Below are positions 57,493-64,000 of a DNA stretch of 64,000 bases, in pieces. This DNA comes from Chryseobacterium sediminis (GTDB lineage: Bacteria; Bacteroidota; Bacteroidia; Flavobacteriales; Weeksellaceae). Made by a program: the position numbers and the translations under genes. Within the stretch, counting starts at the first letter, position 1; every line of letters begins with the position of its first letter. The notes beneath the pieces were generated by a model, which had not been told where the DNA came from, did no database searches, and saw nothing but the letters and a program-made list of their open reading frames with translations. The DNA lies in assembly GCF_008386505.1 (NCBI RefSeq), contig NZ_VUNZ01000001.1:2473937-2537936 (forward strand), given 5' to 3'.

Positions 57493-57523
57493 AAGAGGTT
57501 AGGAACAAAATTCCTAACCTCTT
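57493..57523. terminator. Bidirectional terminator between the astacin gene and purA
   Basis: A perfect 13-base-pair stem (57493-57505 with 57511-57523) with loop CAAAA between convergent genes. Confidence 0.87.
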
Positions 57524-57550
57524 CTTTTTATTATAATTTCTGTCCAATAA

Positions 57551-58825
57551 CTATTTATCGGTTAATTTCAACATTTCATTTCTGCCCGGCCCTGTGGAAA
57601 GATAAGCCACCGGAATTCCTAATTCTGTTTCCAGAAATGCAAGAAACTCGTTAACTTCTGCTGGCAGTTCCGAAGGACTTTTCATAGCAGAAAAATCAGC
57701 ATCCCATCCCTTCATCCATTTCAGTATAGGTTTTCCATTTTCAGGAAGTAAACCTGATACATCTATTGTTTTTCCATCTTCAAGTTCATAATGGGTACAC
57801 ACTGCTACCGATTTCAATCCGCTTAAAACATCTGCCTTCGTCAGAACCAACTGAGTAACTCCATTGATCATCACCGCATACTTTAAAGCAGGTAAATCTA
57901 ACCAGCCAGTTCTTCTTGGACGTCCGGTATTGGAACCAAATTCATTTCCTTTTGTTCTTATCTCGTCGCCCAATTCATCAAATAATTCTGTCGGAAATAC
58001 TCCATTTCCTACTCTAGTACAGTATGCCTTTGCAATTCCAAATATTTCACCGATCTTTTTCGGTGAAACACCAAGTCCACTGCTCGCTCCTGAAGCAGTA
58101 GTTGAAGAAGAAGTAACATAAGGATATGTTCCATGGTCAATATCAAGCATTGCGGCCTGAGATCCTTCAGCTAATATTGTTTTTCCTTCTGCCAGAGCAT
58201 TGTTTAAATATATTTCTGTTTCAATACATTTGAACCTCTTAAGAAAGTCTACCGCTTCAAAAAACTCATTGCTTATTTCCTCCAAAGAAGGAAGCTCCAT
58301 ACCTCCTGCTGTCAGCATTTTATAATCTCTTTCTAAAATATGCTGCACTCTACTTCTAAAGTCAGGAGCAAACATATCTCCCACTCTTACATTCTGTCTT
58401 AAAATTTTATTTGAATACGCCTGTGCAATCCCGTTTTTCGTTGTCCCGATGGTTGTATAATCAGAACTTTCTTCCATAAAAACATCCAGAAGCTTGTGGG
58501 TTGGCAGTACAAAGTGAGCTTTAAGAGAAATAATCACATTGTTTTCCGGCTGAACGGTGTTATCAAATACCTGAAGATTTGCAATTTCTTTTTTAAAACT
58601 TACAGGATCCAAAACAGTTCCCGTGCCGATCACATTCTGCACCCCTTTCATGAAGATCCCCGAAGGAATCATTTTAAGCGTTATTCTACGTCCGTTTCTT
58701 TCAATGCTGTGCCCAGCATTAGATCCGCCATTAAAACGTGCTGTAATGTCGTAATTTTCACTGATAAGATCAATAAACTTTCCTTTACCTTCATCTCCCC
58801 ATTGTAATCCTAATACAATATCCAT
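57551..58825 (-). CDS. purA: Adenylosuccinate synthase
   Basis: First committed step from IMP to AMP (IMP + aspartate + GTP). The start MDIVLGLQWGDEGKGKFIDL carries the GTP-binding loop with catalytic Asp in WGDEGKGK (residues 9-16), and the His is in NAGHSIE. The C-terminal STGPGRNEML is standard. 424 residues, normal length. Its upstream spacer contains a near copy of the palindrome found before the Crp/Fnr gene. Confidence 0.97.
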   Translation of the reverse strand: MDIVLGLQWGDEGKGKFIDLISENYDITARFNGGSNAGHSIERNGRRITLKMIPSGIFMKGVQNVIGTGTVLDPVSFKKEIANLQVFDNTVQPENNVIISLKAHFVLPTHKLLDVFMEESSDYTTIGTTKNGIAQAYSNKILRQNVRVGDMFAPDFRSRVQHILERDYKMLTAGGMELPSLEEISNEFFEAVDFLKRFKCIETEIYLNNALAEGKTILAEGSQAAMLDIDHGTYPYVTSSSTTASGASSGLGVSPKKIGEIFGIAKAYCTRVGNGVFPTELFDELGDEIRTKGNEFGSNTGRPRRTGWLDLPALKYAVMINGVTQLVLTKADVLSGLKSVAVCTHYELEDGKTIDVSGLLPENGKPILKWMKGWDADFSAMKSPSELPAEVNEFLAFLETELGIPVAYLSTGPGRNEMLKLTDK

Positions 58826-58879
58826 ATTCGTACTTTAATTTTTATGAGGCAAAGCTATGACAGTCAACGAGAAAGGCCA

Positions 58880-58893
58880 TTGCCATTTGACAA
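58880..58893. promoter_or_regulatory. Second TTGnCA-TT-TGACAA palindrome, upstream of purA
   Basis: TTGCCATTTGACAA differs by one base from the perfect palindrome at 59614-59627, and the flanking AAAAG is shared. It lies 55 bases upstream of the purA ATG. Candidate target of the adjacent Crp/Fnr-type regulator. Confidence 0.5.
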
Positions 58894-58983
58894 AAAGAGA
58901 TTTAATAAGTTTAATGGTAGAAACTAAAAACAGTTCATAAACTCTCAAACACTCTTACTCTCCAACTCCTAAGTATTGATAAT

Positions 58984-59553
58984 CTAAATGATATTTCTCC
59001 TTATTCTGCTCAGCGAAGAAGGAGTGACCCCAAGATAAGATGCCAGCATAGACTGAGGAACTCTGTTGGCAAGACCGGGATAATGATTTAAAAAGTGAAT
59101 GTACCGTGATTTTGCATCCTGATTCAGCATGATACTCGCTACCTTCAGCTTATTCTCCACAACAAAAGCATGGATTCTTGCAAATAAAACCGGCCACACT
59201 GTTATCTTCTCTTCCAGTATTTTAAAATGCTTAAGATCTATCACCAGCAATACAGCATCGGTAATCGCTTCAATATCTTCGTGAGCAGGCAGTTGATCAG
59301 TAAAACCCTGAAAATCTCCGATAAACCTTCCTTCGTAAATAAAATAGCGGGTAAAATCATCCCCTTGTTTATTATAATACAAAGACCGGAAGACTCCTTC
59401 TTTCACAAAAGCAATTCTTTGGCTCACCTTACCTGCTTCTATAAAAGGATCTCCTTTCTTTACAGTGATTTCCTGAATTCCTTCAGCAATCAAAAGTTCA
59501 TCCTGAGGATTCAGTGTCCCGAATTTTTTGATATAATTAAAAAGTTCTTCCAT
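58984..59553 (-). CDS. Crp/Fnr family transcriptional regulator
   Basis: 189 residues if started at MEELFNYIKKFGTLNPQDE (59553). An ATG at 59613 would add 20 unconserved residues and abut the palindromic site. A cyclic-nucleotide-binding-type beta barrel (about 20-120, with KGDPFIEAGKVSQRIAFVKEG) is followed by a C-terminal helix-turn-helix (SMLASYLGVTPSSLSRIRRN). No cysteine cluster, so it is not an Fe-S Fnr. The ligand is unknown. Many similar regulators occur in Flavobacteriia. Confidence 0.9.
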   Translation of the reverse strand: MEELFNYIKKFGTLNPQDELLIAEGIQEITVKKGDPFIEAGKVSQRIAFVKEGVFRSLYYNKQGDDFTRYFIYEGRFIGDFQGFTDQLPAHEDIEAITDAVLLVIDLKHFKILEEKITVWPVLFARIHAFVVENKLKVASIMLNQDAKSRYIHFLNHYPGLANRVPQSMLASYLGVTPSSLSRIRRNII

Positions 59554-59613
59554 ATTTTTTTGTAACCACGGATTACGGAAAGATAAAGGTATAAAAGTAG
59601 AAGCTAAAAACAA

Positions 59614-59627
59614 TTGTCATTTGACAA
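59614..59627. promoter_or_regulatory. Perfect palindrome TTGTCA-TT-TGACAA between the Crp/Fnr gene and ku
   Basis: Six-base arms around TT, 61 bases upstream of the regulator and 72 bases upstream of the divergent ku gene. The size fits a dimeric Crp/Fnr-family site. A one-mismatch copy lies before purA. Confidence 0.6.
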
Positions 59628-59698
59628 AAAGCCTACTAAAGGTACCACACAAGCCTCCAACGGCATGTTAATTGCTTGATTTTTAAAAACGTAAGACA

Positions 59699-60484
59699 AT
59701 GAAAGCAATTTGGAATGGCGCCATTGGCTTCGGTTTAGTCAACATTCCTGTTAAAATTTATTCCGCAACTGAAACTACAAAATTGGATCTCGATATGCTC
59801 GACAAATCTGATTTTTCCAATATCCGGTTCAAAAGAGTAAATGAAAATACGGGAAAAGAAGTTAAATGGGAAAATATCGTCAAAGGTTATCTCGTGGACG
59901 ACAAATATATTGTTCTCGATGAGGAAGATTACGAAGCAGCAAGTCCCGAAAAGTCAAAAATACTCTCTATTGACCAGTTTGTAAAGGAAGTAGAAGTAGA
60001 TAGTGTCTATTTTGAAAACCCTTACTATCTGGAGCCTCAGAAAAATGGAGAAAATGCCTACAGACTTTTACTGAAAGCTCTTGAAAAAACAGCTATGGTA
60101 GGAATCGGAACATTTGTACTCCGGGAAACAGAAGCTATTGGAATGATCCGTCCATACAAAGATGACATCCTCGTTCTCAACCGTTTGAGATTTGATCAGG
60201 AAATAAGAGATTATAAAGATTTAAAAATTCCCGTTCAAAAAGCTCCCAAGCCGGCAGAACTTAAAATGGCTGTTAATCTTATTGAGCAGCTTTCTCAGGA
60301 TTTTGATCCCACAATGTACAAAGACACCTATTCTGATGAACTGATGAAGATCATCAAACAGAAAGCAAAAGGTAAAAATATAAAAGCTAAAAAAGCACAG
60401 CCTGCAAAAGAAGGTAAAGTAATTGACCTCATGGCTCAGTTAAAAGCCAGCCTGAATACCTCTAAATCCAAATCCGCATCGTAA
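59699..60484 (+). CDS. ku: Non-homologous end-joining protein Ku
   Basis: Homodimeric ring protein that binds broken DNA ends and recruits LigD. The 261 residues begin MKAIWNGAIGFGLVNIPVKI, the classical start of bacterial Ku, followed by the Ku core barrel to about 225 and a Lys-rich C-terminal tail (KGKNIKAKKAQPAKEGK). Its stop overlaps the start of the phosphoesterase gene by one base, so ku and ligD are translationally coupled. Confidence 0.96.
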   Translation: MKAIWNGAIGFGLVNIPVKIYSATETTKLDLDMLDKSDFSNIRFKRVNENTGKEVKWENIVKGYLVDDKYIVLDEEDYEAASPEKSKILSIDQFVKEVEVDSVYFENPYYLEPQKNGENAYRLLLKALEKTAMVGIGTFVLRETEAIGMIRPYKDDILVLNRLRFDQEIRDYKDLKIPVQKAPKPAELKMAVNLIEQLSQDFDPTMYKDTYSDELMKIIKQKAKGKNIKAKKAQPAKEGKVIDLMAQLKASLNTSKSKSAS

Positions 60485-61089
60485 TGGCTCTCAAAGATTA
60501 TCATGATAAAAGAAAGTTCGATGAAACCAGCGAACCTAAAGGAAAAACAAAAAAAAGCAAAGACAAACTGATTTTTGTGATTCAAAGGCATGCCGCTTCC
60601 AGACTGCATTATGATTTTCGGCTTGAAATGGAAGGTGTACTGAAAAGCTGGGCCGTTCCTAAAGGCCCGTCTTTAGATCCAAAAGATAAAAGGCTTGCCA
60701 TGATGGTGGAAGATCATCCTTATGATTATAAAGATTTCGAAGGAAATATCCCCGAAGGAAATTATGGTGCAGGACAAGTGGAAGTATGGGACAGCGGAAC
60801 TTATGAGCCTTTGGAAAAAAACACCAAACTTTCCCATGAAAAAGAGCTGCTGAAAGAATTGCATGCCGGTTCACTAAAATTCATTTTACACGGTAAGAAA
60901 CTGAAAGGTGAATTTGCCTTGGTTAAAATGAAAAATACCGATGACAACGCATGGCTGCTCATCAAACACAAAGACGAATTTGCCGAAAGTCCCTATGATG
61001 CTGAAGAAAACACTTCACCAAAATCTTTGGTTACCCAATTTTTAGAGGAAAAAAAAAGCCTAAAAATAAAAGAAAAAAAGAAGTCATAA
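60484..61089 (+). CDS. ligD: LigD 3'-phosphoesterase domain protein (first part of a split ligD)
   Basis: 201 residues, the phosphoesterase module of bacterial NHEJ ligase LigD, which trims 3' phosphates or ribonucleotides at breaks. The active-site region RHAASRLHYDFRLEMEG (about 38-54) and LKSWAVPKGPS are intact. It ends in a Lys-rich stretch and stops at 61089. The ligase frame downstream is open from about 61005, so the two frames overlap by about 80 bases. At 61074-61080 the sequence A AAA AAG lies in the right phase for a -1 shift into the ligase frame, which would give one 849-residue LigD. A homopolymer sequencing error or a real split gene are alternatives. Confidence 0.93.
   Translation: MALKDYHDKRKFDETSEPKGKTKKSKDKLIFVIQRHAASRLHYDFRLEMEGVLKSWAVPKGPSLDPKDKRLAMMVEDHPYDYKDFEGNIPEGNYGAGQVEVWDSGTYEPLEKNTKLSHEKELLKELHAGSLKFILHGKKLKGEFALVKMKNTDDNAWLLIKHKDEFAESPYDAEENTSPKSLVTQFLEEKKSLKIKEKKKS
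61074..61080 (+). other. Candidate -1 frameshift site (A AAA AAG) in ligD
   Basis: The heptamer A AAA AAG sits in the zero frame of the phosphoesterase gene, 6 bases before its stop codon. A second heptamer, A AAA AAA, lies at 61050-61056. A small hairpin (61092-61097 with 61104-61109, one G-U) starts 11 bases downstream. After a -1 slip the frame reads on into the ligase domain without a stop. Confidence 0.45.
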
Positions 61090-61160
61090 CCTCTGAGAAA
61101 CCCTTCAGAAGTTTTAATTCTTTAACGAATGAAAAAAAAATAAAGTCTTTCATAAAACCT

Positions 61161-63032
61161 ATGTTGGCTAAGCTTTCCGAAGAAGCTTTCAATGATAAAG
61201 ACTGGATTTTTGAAATAAAATGGGATGGCTACAGAGCCGTTGCTGACTTAAGCCATGACATCCCTCTTTTCTATTCCCGGAACGGAATTTCATTTTTATC
61301 CAAATTTGAAAAAATAGCACTGGAATTTGAACAACAGAAACACCACGTGATTCTGGATGGTGAAGTGGTAGCCTATGATGAACAAGGAAAACCTAATTTT
61401 CAGCTTTTGCAGCAAATCGGGGATCATCCAGATGCAGCTCTTGTGTATCATGTTTTTGATCTGCTCTGGCTGAATGGCCATTCTACAGAAGATCTCCCCC
61501 TTATTCAGCGAAAAGAACTTTTAAAAGAGGCCCTGACCGAAACTGATCGTATTAAATATTGTGATCATATTCCGGAAAAAGGTGTTGAGTTTTTTGCACA
61601 AATGAAAAAAATGCAATTGGAAGGGATGATTGCAAAACGTTCACAAAGCCAATATATCGAAAATCACAGAACCAGTGACTGGCTTAAAATCAAATTTTCC
61701 AATACAGAAGAGGTTATTATTTGTGGTTTCACAGAACCCAGAGGTTCACGGAAAAGTTTCGGTGCCTTAATTTTAGGGAAATATCTGAATGGAAAGCTTA
61801 CTTACTGCGGACATACCGGAACGGGTTTCAATAATGCTTCTTTAAAAGAGCTTTACCGGAAACTTCAGAAACTCGTTGTGAAATCATCACCATTCGAGGC
61901 TATTCCCAAGACCAATATGCCGGTAACCTGGACAAAGCCTGAACTCATCTGTGAAATCAAATATTCTGAAATTACACGAGATGGAATCTTCAGACATCCC
62001 GTTTTTATAGGGATACGAGAAGACAAAGATAGTAAAGACATCAAAGATTCATCCTTCACCGAAAAACCTAAAGAAATGAAAACGAAAGCATCGTCAAAAA
62101 AAACTGAAATTTCTGAGAAAGAAAAAGAGATTACTTTAGACAAACATATCGTAAAGCTTACGAATCAGGATAAAATCTATTTCCCAAAAGACGGCATTAC
62201 CAAAGGAGATGTCATTGACTACTATCAATCAGTGGCCAGTTATATTCTTCCTCATTTAAAAAACCGTCCGCTTTCTCTTAACCGCTTTCCAAATGGAATT
62301 GAAGAACAGAGTTTTTATCAGAAAGATGCCGGAGATCATATTCCGGACTGGATAAAAACTACACAGGTATATTCTGAATCCAATGATAAATACATAGACT
62401 ATATATATTGCAATGACAAAGCAACTTTAGCCTATCTGAATAATTTAGGCTGTATTGACCTCAACCCATGGAACAGTTCTTTACCGGATCTGGAGCATCC
62501 TGATTATTTGGTTTTAGACCTGGATCCATCTTCCAAAAATACATTTGATGAGGTGATTGAAACAGCACTTCAGGTGAATGAGGTTTTAAAAGCTATTAAA
62601 GTAAAAGGGTACTGCAAAACTTCAGGAAGTACAGGAATTCATATCTATATTCCCATGGGATCTCATTATGATTTTGACCAGGTAAAAGATTTCGCCCATA
62701 TTCTTATGAAACAGGTTAATGAAAAATTACTTGAGATTACGACTTTGGAAAGAAGTCTTCAAAAAAGAGATAATAAAAAAATCTACCTCGATTACCTTCA
62801 AAACAGGACAGGACAAACTCTGGCAAGCGCGTACAGTCTGAGGCCTAAACAGGGAGCTTCAGTTTCCATGCCTCTGGATTGGGATGAATTGAAGCCCGGA
62901 CTGAAACCTACAGATTTTAATATTAATAATGCCCTGGACAGGATTAAGAAGAAAGGAGATTTGTTCAAACCGGTTTTGGGTAAGGGAATTGATATGATGA
63001 AAGCTTTGGAGCTGCTGCAAAATATTGATTAA
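61161..63032 (+). CDS. ligD: LigD ligase and polymerase domains (second part of a split ligD)
   Basis: 623 residues from the first ATG. The ATP-dependent ligase domain (about 1-310) has the nucleotidyl-accepting Lys20 in FEIKWDGYR, motif DGEVVAYD and motif EGMIAKR. A Lys/Glu-rich linker (about 285-325) follows, then a primase-type polymerase domain (about 330-623) with the metal motif LDLDPS near 454. The order phosphoesterase-ligase-polymerase of common LigD is kept across the two frames. The ATG lies just inside the conserved ligase start (KPMLAKL), and the frame is open upstream through that conserved linker, so the true product probably begins further upstream. Confidence 0.93.
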   Translation: MLAKLSEEAFNDKDWIFEIKWDGYRAVADLSHDIPLFYSRNGISFLSKFEKIALEFEQQKHHVILDGEVVAYDEQGKPNFQLLQQIGDHPDAALVYHVFDLLWLNGHSTEDLPLIQRKELLKEALTETDRIKYCDHIPEKGVEFFAQMKKMQLEGMIAKRSQSQYIENHRTSDWLKIKFSNTEEVIICGFTEPRGSRKSFGALILGKYLNGKLTYCGHTGTGFNNASLKELYRKLQKLVVKSSPFEAIPKTNMPVTWTKPELICEIKYSEITRDGIFRHPVFIGIREDKDSKDIKDSSFTEKPKEMKTKASSKKTEISEKEKEITLDKHIVKLTNQDKIYFPKDGITKGDVIDYYQSVASYILPHLKNRPLSLNRFPNGIEEQSFYQKDAGDHIPDWIKTTQVYSESNDKYIDYIYCNDKATLAYLNNLGCIDLNPWNSSLPDLEHPDYLVLDLDPSSKNTFDEVIETALQVNEVLKAIKVKGYCKTSGSTGIHIYIPMGSHYDFDQVKDFAHILMKQVNEKLLEITTLERSLQKRDNKKIYLDYLQNRTGQTLASAYSLRPKQGASVSMPLDWDELKPGLKPTDFNINNALDRIKKKGDLFKPVLGKGIDMMKALELLQNID

Positions 63033-63061
63033 TTTCTATACTTTTGCCGGAAATTATAATA

Positions 63062-63595
63062 ATGGAAAACACATTGAATGTTCCGATAACTTTTAATGAA
63101 AATATTGTACGCAAGCAATTGTGGAAATATTTTTATTATTCATGGAAAAAGAAACTCCCAACTATTCTTAGAAATTTATGTTACACCCTTCTTATTCTCT
63201 TTATTTTTGATAGCCTTATCGGTAATAAGAGCAGGTATGACTTTTTACGATTTGCATTCATATTTTCCGGAGTAGTCTGCATATTTTATCTTATCTACTT
63301 TTTTTATCAGAAAGCCAATCATTCCATTAAATTAGATAAACATATTGATGAATTAAAAGGCTACCATCCTATAACAGAATTATATTTTGATGAAGACAGC
63401 ATCCTTATCAAAAGTGAACAGTTTGATGTAAGAAGTATTTGGAAAAAAGTAACCTATGAAGTTTACAATAAAATCATATTGATACATATTGAATTGGGCA
63501 CAGTCTTTACTTTCCTTGTCAGTGAGGAAGAAACTAATCAATATACGGAAATACTTGAATTTTTAAAAAGTAAAACAAAATCAAAAGATAAATAA
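63062..63595 (+). CDS. Hypothetical membrane protein, possibly YcxB-like
   Basis: 177 residues from the ATG at 63062 (MENTLNVPITFNENIVRKQL); an ATG 18 bases upstream gives a less likely start. Two hydrophobic segments (about 36-56 and 68-88) precede a soluble domain (about 100-170) with ELYFDEDSILIKSEQ and SIWKKVTYEVYNKIILIH, the general layout of YcxB-like proteins. The assignment is weak. It follows ligD by 29 bases; link to repair is not evident. Confidence 0.7.
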   Translation: MENTLNVPITFNENIVRKQLWKYFYYSWKKKLPTILRNLCYTLLILFIFDSLIGNKSRYDFLRFAFIFSGVVCIFYLIYFFYQKANHSIKLDKHIDELKGYHPITELYFDEDSILIKSEQFDVRSIWKKVTYEVYNKIILIHIELGTVFTFLVSEEETNQYTEILEFLKSKTKSKDK

Positions 63596-63619
63596 TTTTC
63601 ATTTGAATTGTAAAGAATA

Positions 63620-63656
63620 AAAAAGCTCCTGCATTAAACAAATACAGGAGCTTTTT
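63620..63656. terminator. Bidirectional terminator before the MscS gene
   Basis: A perfect 12-base-pair stem (63620-63631 with 63645-63656), a 13-base loop and T/A runs between convergent genes. Confidence 0.82.
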
Positions 63657-63667
63657 ATATCAATGAA

Positions 63668-64000
63668 TTACTTGTTGTAAACATGCATATCTCTTTGTGG
63701 AAAAGGAATTCCAATTTCTGCTTTATCGAGAGCTTCTTTACAACCGATGATTAGTTCTTCGTTCATCGCCCAGAAATTTTCTGTAGAAGTACTTACTCTT
63801 ATTGATAAATTGACCGCACTTTCTCCAAGCTCAGTCACCACTACTTGTGGTGCAGGTGTTTCAAGAGCATACTGATTACTTTTAATGACATTCATTAAAA
63901 TATCTTTGGTCTGTCTTAAATCTGCATCATATGCAACTCCGATATCCAATGAAGTTCTTCTTGTTCCCAGCTGGGTAAAATTGGTAATACTGTTATTTGA
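63668..64000 (-). CDS. Small-conductance mechanosensitive channel, C-terminal part (runs off the right edge)
   Basis: The last 110 codons of an MscS-family channel, which releases solutes under osmotic downshock. The frame is open to the right edge, so the N-terminus and pore helix are outside. The visible part is the cytoplasmic alpha/beta domain: SITNFTQLGTRRTSLDIGVA followed by YDADLRQTKDILMNV and the end IPFPQRDMHVYNK, all typical of MscS. A start codon inside this stretch (TTG at 63949) is not a real start, since the conserved sequence continues upstream. Confidence 0.88.
   Translation of the reverse strand, partial: SNNSITNFTQLGTRRTSLDIGVAYDADLRQTKDILMNVIKSNQYALETPAPQVVVTELGESAVNLSIRVSTSTENFWAMNEELIIGCKEALDKAEIGIPFPQRDMHVYNK

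Overview
The window comes from the chromosome of a Flavobacteriia member, most likely Chryseobacterium or a close Weeksellaceae relative. The evidence is low GC with almost no Shine-Dalgarno sites, repeated promoter boxes of the Bacteroidota form TAnnTTTG, secreted proteins with type IX secretion (T9SS) C-terminal sorting domains, GEVED/fibronectin modules, a flavastacin-like protease, and gene pairs typical of the group (rnc - IPExxxVDY - pyk; rlmD - DUF6452 - DUF6048). I see no phage, transposase or CRISPR array.

Layout. 1-11.2 kb, all on the minus strand, is a translation locus (rpsU, a Xer recombinase, hpf, seven tRNAs, tuf at the left edge). A complete two-component system and tripartite metal-efflux operon lies between the last tRNA and tuf. 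The Thr-Tyr-Gly tRNA triplet is tandemly duplicated. 11.5-17.1 kb, plus strand, holds ssrA (tmRNA), a lipoprotein, and the fatty-acid/RNA operon acpP-fabF-rnc-IPExxxVDY-pyk. 17.2-20.9 kb, minus strand, holds an aldehyde dehydrogenase and the histidine-degradation genes hutG and hutI. 21.1-24.3 kb, plus strand, holds ruvB, a PaiB-like protein, a metallo-hydrolase and coaE. 24.4-35 kb, minus strand, has three large T9SS-secreted proteins, one of them a reprolysin-like protease. 35.1-47.4 kb, minus strand, holds rlmD with two envelope genes, an unusual thioredoxin-fold lipoprotein, sdhCAB, comEC, a GH99-like hydrolase and lpxB. 47.5-50 kb, plus strand, has DUF2480, DUF2723 and DUF937 proteins, followed by a 39-residue ribosomal protein THX gene on the minus strand. 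50.4-57.5 kb has a MATE transporter, a DUF2975/HTH pair behind a perfect palindrome, two small secreted ankyrin proteins, aspS and an astacin-type protease. 57.5-64 kb has purA, a Crp/Fnr regulator, the bacterial NHEJ genes (ku, then ligD in two reading frames), a membrane protein and a partial MscS channel.

The most interesting observations are: (1) ligD is split into a phosphoesterase frame and a ligase-polymerase frame overlapping at a canonical A AAA AAG slippery heptamer, so a -1 shift would rebuild a standard 849-residue LigD; (2) four direct repeats with an exact 11-bp period sit just upstream of the metal-efflux genes and look like a response-regulator site; (3) a TTGTCA-TT-TGACAA palindrome lies in front of the Crp/Fnr gene and recurs nearly unchanged in front of purA; (4) a 14-bp-arm palindrome precedes the DUF2975/HTH operon; (5) a tRNA triplet is duplicated in tandem; (6) a TlpA-like protein has lost its CxxC motif. 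Most other genes are ordinary core genes. All functional assignments are from reading the sequence by eye, without database searches.
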